From Vallitalea maricola (GTDB lineage: Bacteria; Bacillota; Clostridia; Lachnospirales; Vallitaleaceae): a stretch of DNA of 64,000 nucleotides. Under the pieces are notes generated by a model, which was given only the letters and a program-made list of their open reading frames with translations, was not told where the DNA came from and ran no database searches. Position 1 is the stretch's first letter; each line of letters opens with the position of its first letter. Below are positions 9,233 to 18,112 of this stretch, piece by piece. The DNA is taken from NCBI RefSeq assembly GCF_036985595.1, contig NZ_BTPU01000025.1:69741-133740 (forward strand), in the 5' to 3' direction. The position numbers were made by a program, and so were the translations under genes.

Positions 9233-10198
9233 TTAACCGAATAATTTTGAAACAGATTTGTTGCAATGGATTCTATGAATAGCTTCTGCTAGAATTTGAG
9301 CAACAGATAATTGTCTAATCTTATCGATTTTCTTTTCTTCTGGAAGAGCAATTGTGTCAAGTACAACTAATTCTTTTATGTCTGATTTTTGAATTCTTTC
9401 TATTGCAGGACCTGATAATACTGGGTGAGTACAACATGCATACACTTCTACAGCACCTTGTTCTTTTAATGCACTTGCTGCATTACATATTGTTCCAGCT
9501 GTATCAATCATATCATCAACTAGAATAACTTTTTTACCATTAATATTACCAATTATGTTCATAACTTCTGAAACATTTGCTTCTGGTCTTCTCTTATCAA
9601 TAATAGCCATTGGAATATCTAATTTTTCTGCAAAAGAACGAGTTCTTTTAACACTTCCGATATCTGGTGATACCATTGCAATGTTATCCATATCATCAGC
9701 AAATTTTTCTTTGTAATATTTTAATAGTAGTGGAGCACCTAACATATGGTCCACAGGCATTGTAAAGAATCCTTGAATCTGAGCACAGTGTAAGTCCATA
9801 ACTAATACTCTATCTGCACCTGTTGCTTGTATTAGATCAGCTATCAATCTTGCACTAATTGGGTCCCTGGCTCTTGTCTTTCTGTCTTGTCTTGCATAAC
9901 CATAATAAGGAATTACTGCAGTAATCCTGCCTGCTGAAGCTCTTCTTAGAGCATCAATCATAATTAATAGTTCCATTAAATTGTCATTTACAGGGCTTGA
10001 TGTAGGTTGAACAATGTAACAATCTACACCACGAACAATTTCGTCAATCTTCACATACGTTTCGCCGTCACTAAACTGCCCAACATCAGCTGCTCCTAAA
10101 GTTAATCCTAAATCAGCTGCAATCGCCTCTGCTAATTGGGGATTAGCATTACATGAGAAAATCTTAATGCCGTCATTGTTCCTAATTGTACTTGTCAT
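9233..10198 (-). CDS. prs: Ribose-phosphate pyrophosphokinase (PRPP synthetase)
   Basis: Prs makes PRPP from ribose 5-phosphate and ATP for nucleotide, histidine and tryptophan synthesis. The 321-residue protein has FSDGETYVKI, the catalytic flexible-loop region with GYARQDRKTRAR, the cation-binding DLHCAQIQGFF and the PRPP-binding loop VDDMIDTAGTI. Spacing to glmU upstream is 79 bp, with a hairpin between them. A strong ribosome site (ATAGGAGG) precedes the ATG. PRPP is also the effector of PurR, which is encoded a few genes upstream. Confidence 0.98.
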   Translation of the reverse strand: MTSTIRNNDGIKIFSCNANPQLAEAIAADLGLTLGAADVGQFSDGETYVKIDEIVRGVDCYIVQPTSSPVNDNLMELLIMIDALRRASAGRITAVIPYYGYARQDRKTRARDPISARLIADLIQATGADRVLVMDLHCAQIQGFFTMPVDHMLGAPLLLKYYKEKFADDMDNIAMVSPDIGSVKRTRSFAEKLDIPMAIIDKRRPEANVSEVMNIIGNINGKKVILVDDMIDTAGTICNAASALKEQGAVEVYACCTHPVLSGPAIERIQKSDIKELVVLDTIALPEEKKIDKIRQLSVAQILAEAIHRIHCNKSVSKLFG

Positions 10199-10228
10199 AT
10201 GAATCCTCCTATAATATTTTTAAAACAT

Positions 10229-10270
10229 AAGGAAACCATTTCTAAATTTCTAGATAGAAATAATTTCCTT
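10229..10270 (-). other. Intercistronic hairpin between glmU and prs
   Basis: An interrupted inverted repeat, AAGGAAA-CC-ATTTCT ... AGAAAT-AA-TTTCCTT, fills most of the gap between glmU and prs. It has only a broken T run after it, so it may be an RNA processing or stability element as well as a weak terminator. Confidence 0.5.
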
Positions 10271-10277
10271 ATATAGA

Positions 10278-11639
10278 TTACCGTTTTTTTCTTACCCAAT
10301 CTTGTATGTTAATTTGTCTAGCTCTTCCTATTCCCAATGAGTATTCTGGTACATCTTTCGTTATTGTAGAGCCCGCTGCTGTATATGCGTTATTATTAAC
10401 TTTAACTGGTGATACAAGATTAGTATTACAACCAATGAAAGCATTATCTTCGATGACTGTTCTATGCTTATTCACACCATCATAATTAACTACTACAGTT
10501 CCACATCCGAAATTAACATTTTTTCCAACATCAGCATCACCTATATACGTCAAATGAGCTACTTTAGTATTATCTCCAACACTCGAGTTTTTAATTTCAA
10601 CAAAATCGCCTATTTTTACATTAGAACCAATATGGGAATTAGGTCTAATATAAGCATATGGTCCAACATTGGTATTTTCGCTAATACTACTATCAAGAAT
10701 TGTTGATGATTCAACATTCACTTTATTACCAATATTTGAATTTACAATCTTACTATTAGCTCCAATAATACAATTATTTCCTATTATAGTTTTTCCTTCT
10801 ATAAAAGAATTAGGGTATATTATAGTATCAGAATTAATACAAGCATCTTTACTTATATAAGTACATAAAGGATTAATTATGGTTACTCCATTATCCATAT
10901 GCTTATAGTTAATTCTTTGTTGCATAATCTGTCCTGCTTGATATAATTGAACTCTTGAATTAACTCCTAAGATATCTTCAGAGATATCACTAATCATAGC
11001 ATTAACATTCAAATGCTTCGCCATAATAGTCTTCAGAGTATCAGGTAAATAATATTCCCCTTGGGCATTATCATTAGTCAAATAATCAAGAGCATTATTA
11101 AGTTCTTTTGCATCAAAACAATACATACCCGAATTAATTTCTTTTACCATCTTTTCTTTTTCTGATGCATCTTTATGTTCTATACTTTTTATAAAAGTAT
11201 TGGATTCGTCTCTTATGATTCTACCATAACCAGTAGGATCTTCTACTATAGTAGATAGAAGTGTTGCAGCATTGTTATGCCTAATATGGTAATCTACCAT
11301 CTTAGCTAGTGTATCTCCAGTAATTAATGGTGTATCGCCAAATAATATAAGTACATTTCCTTCATCACCAATGAAATCTTTAGCCATCATTACCGCATGA
11401 CCAGTTCCTAATTGTTCTTCCTGCAAAACAAATTCTACATTATACGAGATTTCTTTTTTAACAATTTCACTTTCGTGTCCAACGACTACTACTATATCTT
11501 CAGCGCCAGCTTCCATAGCTGCTTCAATAACATAATCAAGCATTGTTTTGCCAAGTATTTTATGTATAACCTTTGGTAATTCAGATTTCATTCTTGTACC
11601 TGCACCAGCTGCCAATATCACTGCTTTTAATCTACTCAT
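10278..11639 (-). CDS. glmU: Bifunctional GlmU: GlcN-1-P acetyltransferase / UDP-GlcNAc pyrophosphorylase
   Basis: GlmU makes UDP-GlcNAc, the precursor for peptidoglycan and MurA. The N-terminal pyrophosphorylase domain opens with AVILAAGAGTRMKSELPK, the nucleotide-sugar signature. The C-terminal half is a left-handed beta helix of hexapeptide repeats, ending with the acetyltransferase segment GCNTNLVSPVKV. The ATG at 11639 is preferred because GAAGGTGG lies 8 bases upstream; an upstream in-frame GTG (11651) overlaps that site. It gives 453 residues, the normal length. It follows spoVG as in Bacillus (spoVG-glmU-prs). Confidence 0.98.
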   Translation of the reverse strand: MSRLKAVILAAGAGTRMKSELPKVIHKILGKTMLDYVIEAAMEAGAEDIVVVVGHESEIVKKEISYNVEFVLQEEQLGTGHAVMMAKDFIGDEGNVLILFGDTPLITGDTLAKMVDYHIRHNNAATLLSTIVEDPTGYGRIIRDESNTFIKSIEHKDASEKEKMVKEINSGMYCFDAKELNNALDYLTNDNAQGEYYLPDTLKTIMAKHLNVNAMISDISEDILGVNSRVQLYQAGQIMQQRINYKHMDNGVTIINPLCTYISKDACINSDTIIYPNSFIEGKTIIGNNCIIGANSKIVNSNIGNKVNVESSTILDSSISENTNVGPYAYIRPNSHIGSNVKIGDFVEIKNSSVGDNTKVAHLTYIGDADVGKNVNFGCGTVVVNYDGVNKHRTVIEDNAFIGCNTNLVSPVKVNNNAYTAAGSTITKDVPEYSLGIGRARQINIQDWVRKKR

Positions 11640-11810
11640 CTTATACACCACCTTCAGGTTTTAATTAACCCTAATTATTTTACACCACTTACTAAATATA
11701 TGCAAGTTAAATAACTTACAAATTAATATATTAAACTTTCCAGTTTCCTGTTACTTTTACTAAGCAAAAATATAAAAATACACAAATAGGAAAAGTATAT
11801 ATCTGCATAC

Positions 11811-11836
11811 AAAAAGGCACTTCATAATGAAGTGCC
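11811..11836 (-). terminator. Terminator of spoVG
   Basis: A 9-bp stem GGCACTTCA / TGAAGTGCC with a 3-base loop is followed on the minus strand by TTTTT. It should end most spoVG transcripts before glmU. Confidence 0.85.
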
Positions 11837-11844
11837 CTGAAGAA

Positions 11845-12147
11845 TCATTCCTCAAACGATACTGCTATCTCATCAGCTGTATCATCGTTTGTAAGTACTA
11901 GAGTTTCATATTTTTCTAATACGCATTTCTGAATTTTTTCTCTAGTTTCAGAATTAATAGGATGAGCTATATCTCTGAACTCACCATCAAGCGCCTTTCT
12001 ACTAGGCATAGCTATAAATAATCCTTTTTCTCCTTCAATCACTTTGATATCATGAACTACAAATTCATTATCAAAAGTAACTGATACTACTGCTTTCATT
12101 TTCCCATCTTTCGCAACCTTACGTATTCTCACATCTGTAATTTGCAT
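11845..12147 (-). CDS. spoVG: SpoVG, RNA-binding regulator of sporulation and septation
   Basis: SpoVG is a small regulator of asymmetric division, capsule and virulence genes in Firmicutes and binds nucleic acid. The 100-residue protein begins MQITDVRIRKV and contains the conserved FIAMPSRK and FRDIAHPINSETREKI segments. It is preceded by a strong sigma-A type promoter and by a leader with C- and G-rich runs that can pair with its ribosome site. It is placed between glgD and glmU. Confidence 0.97.
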   Translation of the reverse strand: MQITDVRIRKVAKDGKMKAVVSVTFDNEFVVHDIKVIEGEKGLFIAMPSRKALDGEFRDIAHPINSETREKIQKCVLEKYETLVLTNDDTADEIAVSFEE

Positions 12148-12237
12148 GTGTTAACCCCTTTCCGTAACTTGTTGTTAAGGGGAAGAATCCCCCTCCACCT
12201 TACACACATATTTTTGCTTTAGTGATAACTCACAATA

Positions 12238-12266
12238 ATTATATTACATATTTCAGAAAAGTTCAA
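12238..12266 (-). promoter_or_regulatory. Sigma-A type promoter of spoVG
   Basis: On the minus strand TTGAAC (12261-12266), a 17-bp spacer and TATAAT (12238-12243) form a near-consensus promoter about 90 bp upstream of the spoVG ATG. The Bacillus gene uses sigma-H; I see no clear sigma-H site here. Confidence 0.75.
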
Positions 12267-12309
12267 TGTTTTTTTGTATAATTACAGCTTTTTTAATTAT
12301 TTATCTGAA

Positions 12310-13431
12310 CTACATATATATGCATTCTCTATTTACAACAATTTTGATATTTCCTTTTCTATCTTTATACGTACAATCATCGCCTATAACAGTATCCGTA
12401 TTAACTATAGAATTTTCAATGCAACAATTATTGCCTATATAGGCTCCATCTAGTATAATAGAGTTATTAATGGAAGTATTTTTACCAATGAAAACTTTTC
12501 TAAAAAGTATCGAATTATTTACTTTTCCATTTATTATACATCCCCCTGATATCAGACTATTGCTTATCACCGAACCGGAATTATATTTTGCTGGTGGTTC
12601 ATCTTGCACTTTGGAAGAAATGTATGGAAAATTACCAAAAAAATATTTTCTATTATTTTTATCTAAAAAATCCATATTACAATTATAATATGATTCAACA
12701 TTTGCAATACTATTAAAATATTCATTATGCATATAAGCATATATTTTTTTCTGTTTTCTATACCTGATAATGATATCATTAACTATATCATATCTTTCCC
12801 CAGATAATATCTCTTCAATCAACTCAATCAACAACCGTCTTCTAACTACATAAATACCTGTAGATATGATTGTTCCCTGTGGTTCTAAAGGTTTTTCTTC
12901 AAAATCAATTATTCTGTTTTCATCATTCTTCAAAACCATTCCGAACCTTCTTAAATCTTCATTTGTATTTTTCATATCTTTACATACTATAGTTATATCT
13001 GCCCTTTTGTCCACATGATACTCTAATATCTTGTTATAATCTACTTTGCATATTACATTCCCAGAAGAAATAATTGCATAAGGTTCATGACTATCTTTCA
13101 GATAATCTAAATTCTGATAGATTGCATCTGCTGTTCCTCTATACCAGAAGTTACTCTTCTGAGATCTATTTGGGCTAAAAATAAATAGTCCTCCTTGCTT
13201 CCTCCCAAAATCCCACCATTTGGAAGAACTCAAATGTTCTATAAGAGGACGAGAATTATATTGAGTGATAACTGCTACCTTTTTGATTCCAGAATTAGTC
13301 ATATTACTTAAGGAAAAATCAATTGCCCTATAGCAACCAGCAATAGGCATAGCAGCTAATATTCTATTATCAGTAAGCTCATGAAGCTTTTCATTTTTTC
13401 CACCTGTAAGAATAACTCCTATAGCTCGCAT
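12310..13431 (-). CDS. glgD: GlgD, non-catalytic-type subunit of glucose-1-phosphate adenylyltransferase
   Basis: In Firmicutes GlgD pairs with GlgC to form an ADP-glucose pyrophosphorylase with higher activity for glycogen synthesis. The 373-residue protein has a nucleotidyltransferase-like N-terminus whose loop is weak (VILTGGKNEKLHELT in place of the GGxGxRL...K signature of GlgC), then PIAGCYRAIDFSLSN, and a C-terminal left-handed beta helix. The loss of the canonical nucleotide loop is what separates GlgD from GlgC. Its ATG overlaps the glgC stop (TAATG), so the two subunits are coupled. No glycogen synthase or branching enzyme is in the window. Confidence 0.93.
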   Translation of the reverse strand: MRAIGVILTGGKNEKLHELTDNRILAAMPIAGCYRAIDFSLSNMTNSGIKKVAVITQYNSRPLIEHLSSSKWWDFGRKQGGLFIFSPNRSQKSNFWYRGTADAIYQNLDYLKDSHEPYAIISSGNVICKVDYNKILEYHVDKRADITIVCKDMKNTNEDLRRFGMVLKNDENRIIDFEEKPLEPQGTIISTGIYVVRRRLLIELIEEILSGERYDIVNDIIIRYRKQKKIYAYMHNEYFNSIANVESYYNCNMDFLDKNNRKYFFGNFPYISSKVQDEPPAKYNSGSVISNSLISGGCIINGKVNNSILFRKVFIGKNTSINNSIILDGAYIGNNCCIENSIVNTDTVIGDDCTYKDRKGNIKIVVNRECIYM

Positions 13432-14705
13432 TAATCCACCTCTTCCTTAATTATCGATTTACCGCTCATTAAAACTTTATCCTGAAAATCATCAATATCT
13501 AACTTACCATAGACTGCACAGTTTTTTCCTATGGTAATATTATCAGGTATACATGTTCTTTCACCCACCACAGAAATACCAGAGTTATAGAGCTGTGGAT
13601 AATCTATGCTCTTAACATCTTCTCCTATACCCATCCTTACATTATCTCCTATGATTGACTCTTCTGAGAGGATGCTCTTATAAATCTTACAATCATCACC
13701 GATTGCTGTATTACTCATTATTATAGAATCCTTTATTACAGTATTTTTACCTATACTAACATTAGAGCCTATAACCGAATTATATATCTTACCCTCTATC
13801 TCAGTACCTTCACCAATGATACAGGTTTCTATACTCGCATCTTTAGAAATATACTGAGGCGGCTGTATCTCATTTTTAGTATAGATTTTCCAATAAGCCT
13901 CATATAGATTGAAATCAGGAATAAGATTGATTAATTCCATATTGGCTTCCCAATAAGCTTGAAGTGTCCCTACATCCTTCCAGAATCCTTGAAACTTATA
14001 CGCAAATAGATTACCCCCATTACCTAATATAAATGGAATAACATGTTTTCCAAAATCATTTTTTGGATACATACTATTAGTCTTTGCCAAAGCTTCTTTC
14101 AATACTTTCCAATTAAAAATATAGATTCCCATAGAAGCTAAGTTATTCTTAGGAACTTTTGGCTTTTCATCAAATTCTATTATTTTATTAGTTTCATCTG
14201 TATTCATAATACCAAATCTATGAGCTTCTTCTATAGGTACTTCAAATACTGCTATAGTAGCATCTGCTCTCTTCTTGATATGATAGTTCAACATCTTCTC
14301 ATAATCCATTTTATAGATATGATCACCCGATAAAATAAGTACATATTCTGGTGAATAGTTATTAATAAAATCTATATTCTGAAAAACTGCATTAGCTGTT
14401 CCCGAATACCACTCCCCTGTTTTTTTCTTCACGAAGGGTGGTAAAATACTGACCCCTCCATAATTTTTGTCCAGGTCCCAAGGTATACCAATCCCTATAT
14501 GGTTATTCAATCTTAATGGCTGATATTGAGTCAAAACCCCAACAGTATCTATTCCTGAATTAATACAATTACTAAGAGTAAAATCAATAATCCTATATTT
14601 GCCACCAAATGCTATAGCTGGTTTTGCCACATGTGTTGTTAATATTCCCAACCTGCTGCCTTGACCACCAGCAAGAAGCATAGCTATAATATTTTTTCTC
14701 TTCAC
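13431..14705 (-). CDS. glgC: Glucose-1-phosphate adenylyltransferase GlgC
   Basis: GlgC makes ADP-glucose, the glycogen precursor. The N-terminus has LLAGGQGSRLGILT and KPAIAFGGKYRIIDFTLSN; GTANAVFQN and SGDHIYKMDY form the sugar-phosphate and ATP sites, and FWKDVGT follows. The C-terminus is a hexapeptide beta helix. Start is a GTG at 14705 with a strong AGGAGG 6 bases upstream. It is the first gene of the glgC-glgD unit. A TATAAT lies at 14747-14752. Confidence 0.96.
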   Translation of the reverse strand: MKRKNIIAMLLAGGQGSRLGILTTHVAKPAIAFGGKYRIIDFTLSNCINSGIDTVGVLTQYQPLRLNNHIGIGIPWDLDKNYGGVSILPPFVKKKTGEWYSGTANAVFQNIDFINNYSPEYVLILSGDHIYKMDYEKMLNYHIKKRADATIAVFEVPIEEAHRFGIMNTDETNKIIEFDEKPKVPKNNLASMGIYIFNWKVLKEALAKTNSMYPKNDFGKHVIPFILGNGGNLFAYKFQGFWKDVGTLQAYWEANMELINLIPDFNLYEAYWKIYTKNEIQPPQYISKDASIETCIIGEGTEIEGKIYNSVIGSNVSIGKNTVIKDSIIMSNTAIGDDCKIYKSILSEESIIGDNVRMGIGEDVKSIDYPQLYNSGISVVGERTCIPDNITIGKNCAVYGKLDIDDFQDKVLMSGKSIIKEEVD

Positions 14706-14746
14706 TACTTACCTCCTAACTTAGACATACACTATTTTTTTTCACT

Positions 14747-14773
14747 ATTATATTAATACCACTTTTGTTCCAA
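14747..14773 (-). promoter_or_regulatory. Probable promoter of glgCD
   Basis: On the minus strand TATAAT (14747-14752) is preceded by TTGGAA with a 15-bp spacer, shorter than ideal. It lies about 42 bp upstream of the glgC start codon. Confidence 0.45.
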
Positions 14774-14877
14774 GTTTATTACAGGAAATTAATAATTTTT
14801 ACTTGCACATCTTATTCCATCACAAGATAAATGAAATAGTGCTTCTACCAGCTCAAACGTGGCAATATACAGAAAAA

Positions 14878-14979
14878 ACCATATATAGTGATAATCCACA
14901 ACTTTTTAGCTTGTTGTCATCCCTTAAAAACAGCTAAAAACAACAAACGTAATTAGAGTGTATTATCACTATATATGGT
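14878..14979 (-). repeat. Long nested inverted repeat between purR and glgC (terminator or structured RNA)
   Basis: ACCATATATAGTGATAAT (14878-14895) is the exact complement of 14962-14979, an 18-bp perfect stem around a 66-base loop. The loop itself contains a second inverted repeat, CTTTTTAGCT with AGCTAAAAA. Read on the minus strand, the element begins about 66 bases after the purR stop and ends with GGTTTTTTC, so it could be a long terminator for purR. The rest of 14706-15044 holds the glgC promoter and no gene that I can see. Confidence 0.75.
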
Positions 14980-15044
14980 TTCAATATACAACCGTTGTCT
15001 TTTTTTTACACAAATCTCCTATCAACATTCTCCATTTATATTAA

Positions 15045-15869
15045 TCAAACATTATTATTCTTTTTCCTATATATATTGATCTTTTCATCTTTTTCATCAA
15101 TACCATCAAATTCCAACAATGAATAATAATCCTCTATCAACTTATCTTCCGGTTCTTTCGTAGACATAACCACCGCTATACCCATTACTTCAGCCTCAAA
15201 TTCTTTCATCAAATCCGTTATACCTTTAGCTGTTCCTCCCGCTTTCATGAAATCATCTACAAATAATACTTTAGCTCCTTTTGGTATAGAACGCTTTGCC
15301 AAAGCCATAGTATTAATCCTTCTTGAAGAACCAGCTATATAATTCATTTGAATAGTAGTCCCTTCTGTAAGCCTAGCTGATTTCCTTACAACAATCATTG
15401 GTATGTTAAGTATGTTAGCAGTCATAATTGCCAGTGGAATACCTTTGGTTTCGATAGTTACTACATAATCTATCTTTTTATCTAGATAAGGTGCAGCTAA
15501 TGACTTAGCAATTTTCTGTAAGATATTAGGATTATAGAATATATCATTCATATAGACATACCCACCAGGAATGATTCGCTTCTTATCATTTATCAATTCA
15601 CATAATTCATTACATATATTCTCTATTTGTTCATCTGTAAGTTTAGGATTGTAGTAAATACCTCCGGCAGCACCAGGAATGGATTTAATCTCACCTAATT
15701 CAAATTTCTTAAATACTTCTTCTATTACATCAATATCTTCACTTAAAGTTGATTTAGCATAACTAAGAATCTCCACAAAATTATTTAATGTAAATATCTT
15801 CTTGGGATTCTCAACCAGCATCTTCGTAATCACTGCAATTCTATCTGTTCTACTCACTTTTTTACCCAC
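15045..15869 (-). CDS. purR: Purine operon repressor PurR (Bacillus type)
   Basis: PurR represses purine synthesis genes and is released by PRPP. An N-terminal winged helix (about residues 1-75, SRTDRIAVITKMLVENP) is joined to a phosphoribosyltransferase-like domain with the PRPP loop VLFVDDFMKAGGTAKG. The length of 274 matches Bacillus PurR. Start is a GTG at 15869 with AAGGAG 8 bases upstream. It is transcribed away from murC. No clear PurBox pair was recognised in the upstream region. Confidence 0.96.
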   Translation of the reverse strand: MGKKVSRTDRIAVITKMLVENPKKIFTLNNFVEILSYAKSTLSEDIDVIEEVFKKFELGEIKSIPGAAGGIYYNPKLTDEQIENICNELCELINDKKRIIPGGYVYMNDIFYNPNILQKIAKSLAAPYLDKKIDYVVTIETKGIPLAIMTANILNIPMIVVRKSARLTEGTTIQMNYIAGSSRRINTMALAKRSIPKGAKVLFVDDFMKAGGTAKGITDLMKEFEAEVMGIAVVMSTKEPEDKLIEDYYSLLEFDGIDEKDEKINIYRKKNNNV

Positions 15870-15985
15870 AAAAAATTCTCCTTATCTCTTCATATTTTAG
15901 CTTAATTAAATTGTATGTAAAACTTTTTTAGGTAATTTAAGCAATACTTACTCTATTGCTACTCAACACTTGTCTCATATTTATT

Positions 15986-15994
15986 ATTATACCA
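15986..15994 (-). promoter_or_regulatory. Extended -10 promoter of purR
   Basis: On the minus strand TGG-TATAAT, an extended -10 element, lies about 117 bp upstream of the purR start. The -35 region is weak. Confidence 0.45.
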
Positions 15995-16214
15995 CAAAAA
16001 TCAGAGAATCCATCCATTTTAGCATTTTTTTATATTTCTCTTTTAAAAGTTAACTCATATAGTTATAATATTAAATAAGTGAATAAATTTCTTACCTATT
16101 GTTTAATACAGGCTATAAAATCCTTATTATTTTGTGCCGATTATATAATTAATTTTATATACTATATATTAGATAAGATTTTATCACTGCAATACAAGAA
16201 AAGAGGCTACCCCT

Positions 16215-16242
16215 CCCATAAAAAAGTTATAACTTTTATGGG
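16215..16242. other. Hairpin in the purR-murC divergent region
   Basis: CCCATAAAA and TTTTATGGG form a 9-bp stem about 60 bp upstream of the murC start. It has no T tract in either direction. The rest of the divergent region 15870-16303 is AT-rich, and I see no gene or known riboswitch in it. Confidence 0.5.
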
Positions 16243-16303
16243 ATAAAAATATAAGATAATAAAAATTTCCTAATATAATAATAAAAATGAGGAGTGTTCA
16301 GTA

Positions 16304-17683
16304 ATGTATACAATCGATTTTAATAAGCCATTAAATGTTCATTTTATAGGAATTGGCGGCATTAGTATGAGTGGTTTAGCAGAAATTCTGCATCAAAAAG
16401 GATTTAAAATAACTGGTTCCGATATAAAAACAACTCAAACAACAAAAAAACTAGAAGAACTTGGTATGAATGTATTTTTAGGGCATAGAGCTTCCAACAT
16501 TTCTGATGATACTGAATTAGTAATATATACAGCAGCTGTAAAAGAAGATAATGTAGAATATATGACTTCGGCGGAAAAAGGCATTCCATTAATAGGTAGA
16601 GCTGAATTACTTGGACAGATTATGAAAACATATAAATATCCAATTGCAGTATCTGGTACTCATGGAAAAACTACTACTACTTCAATGGTATCCCATATCC
16701 TTCTTCAAGGACAGAAAGATCCAACTATATCAATAGGTGGTATACTCAATGTGATCGATGGAAATATTCGTGTTGGGGATTCTGACTATTTCGTTACGGA
16801 ATCCTGTGAATACTGTGATAGCTTTTTGAGGTTTAATCCTTTTATTTCTATCATACTTAATATAGAAGAAGACCACCTTGATTATTTTAAAGATATAAAT
16901 CATATAAGACACTCTTTTAAATCTTTTGCTGATAAATTACCAAATGACGGTTATTTAATTATCAATGGGGATATAGATAATTACGAAGAAATAATTTCTC
17001 ACCTAGATTGTAATATCATTACTTACGGAAAAAGTAAAGATAATAATTATTATGCTGAAAATATACAATATAATGAGTATGGTTATCCAACATATGACCT
17101 TATGTATAATGGTAAAAAAATAGAAGAAATCAATTTACAAGTCAACGGTATACACAATGTATATAATTCCTTAGCTGCCATTGCTGCTAGTAATTGCCTT
17201 AACGTTGATATCATTGATATGAAACAAGGTCTAATGAATTTTACAGGAACAAACAGGAGATTTGAATATAAAGGGAATATAAGAGGAGTTAATGTTATAG
17301 ATGATTACGCTCATCATCCAACTGAAATATCAGCAACACTATCAGCTGCAACAAAATACCCTCATAACAAATTATGGGTTGTCTTTCAGCCACATACTTA
17401 TTCAAGAACAAAAGCTTTCTTGAAGAACTTTGCGTATTCATTAAGTTCTGCCGATAATATTATATTGACAGATATTTATTCAGATAGAGAAAAAAATACT
17501 GGCGAAATTCATTCCAAGGACTTATTATCTGAACTTACTAAACTTGGAAAGCAAGCCTTTTATTTCTCTTCTTTTGACGAAATAGAGACTTTTTTACTCC
17601 AGAATTGTTATCCAAATGACCTGTTGATAACTATGGGAGCAGGAGACGTGAAAATTATAGGGGAAGAACTAATTAAGGGATAG
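16304..17683 (+). CDS. murC: UDP-N-acetylmuramate--L-alanine ligase MurC
   Basis: MurC adds L-alanine to UDP-MurNAc in cytoplasmic peptidoglycan synthesis. The N-terminal UDP-binding domain has FIGIGGISMSGLAE, the ATP loop is SGTHGKTTTTSM near residue 120, and NIEEDHLDYF, DDYAHHPTEI and FQPHTYSRT follow in the central and C-terminal domains. The 459 residues match the family. A ribosome site GAGGAG precedes the ATG. It stands alone upstream of the DnaA-box region. Confidence 0.98.
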   Translation: MYTIDFNKPLNVHFIGIGGISMSGLAEILHQKGFKITGSDIKTTQTTKKLEELGMNVFLGHRASNISDDTELVIYTAAVKEDNVEYMTSAEKGIPLIGRAELLGQIMKTYKYPIAVSGTHGKTTTTSMVSHILLQGQKDPTISIGGILNVIDGNIRVGDSDYFVTESCEYCDSFLRFNPFISIILNIEEDHLDYFKDINHIRHSFKSFADKLPNDGYLIINGDIDNYEEIISHLDCNIITYGKSKDNNYYAENIQYNEYGYPTYDLMYNGKKIEEINLQVNGIHNVYNSLAAIAASNCLNVDIIDMKQGLMNFTGTNRRFEYKGNIRGVNVIDDYAHHPTEISATLSAATKYPHNKLWVVFQPHTYSRTKAFLKNFAYSLSSADNIILTDIYSDREKNTGEIHSKDLLSELTKLGKQAFYFSSFDEIETFLLQNCYPNDLLITMGAGDVKIIGEELIKG

Positions 17684-17713
17684 TTGTCCACATTATCCAC
17701 AATGTTGTCAACA
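17684..17713 (+). promoter_or_regulatory. DnaA-box triplet 1
   Basis: Three same-strand 9-mers close to the DnaA-box consensus TTATNCACA start at 17684 (TTGTCCACA), 17693 (TTATCCACA, perfect) and 17705 (TTGTCAACA). The first one begins right after the murC stop codon. Confidence 0.7.
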
Positions 17714-17846
17714 GGAAAGCTGTGGTTAGTTAATGGCTAAATAGTTTACATAATATCGGCTAGTTAACTCGAAATTATTTTTTCAACACTTGATTTTTAG
17801 ATATTATTACAGAATTTTAACATATGTTAATAAGTTATGTAAAACT

Positions 17847-17876
17847 TTATCCACACTATCCACAAAGTTATCAACA
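17847..17876 (+). promoter_or_regulatory. DnaA-box triplet 2
   Basis: A second triplet on the same strand starts at 17847 (TTATCCACA, perfect), 17856 (CTATCCACA) and 17868 (TTATCAACA). The 9- and 12-bp steps are the same as in triplet 1, offset by exactly 163 bp. Both lie upstream of the helicase-loader genes; the remainder of 17684-18112 is AT-rich and gene-free. Confidence 0.7.
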
Positions 17877-18014
17877 GGTAAATGTTAATGTTTTGTTAAA
17901 CAATATACTCCAAATGTTAAAAAAACTATCACTTTCAACATTTTTACAGTAAATTTTCTGACATAATATAGAGTTTTCTGAAAATATTATTTACCACACA
18001 AATATAATTTTTTA

Positions 18015-18023
18015 TGTTATACT
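18015..18023 (+). promoter_or_regulatory. Extended -10 promoter of the dnaD-like gene
   Basis: TG-T-TATACT, an extended -10 element, lies about 90 bp before the start codon. No convincing -35 was found. Confidence 0.45.
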
Positions 18024-18112
18024 AAGAGCGATTTATATATTAATGAACTTAATTAAGTTAAATAACCAAAGCTTAGTTTACATAAAATGTTGTCGGAAGG
18101 AAGATTTGTTTT

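Noticed and set aside
15870..16303. Purine riboswitch or PurBox in the purR-murC gap
   Set aside because: No purine-riboswitch core or paired PurBox was recognised; only one simple hairpin is present.
17684..18112. The chromosomal origin oriC
   Set aside because: DnaA boxes are present, but dnaA/dnaN are not here and an unwinding element was not clearly recognised, so it is reported only as a DnaA-box cluster.
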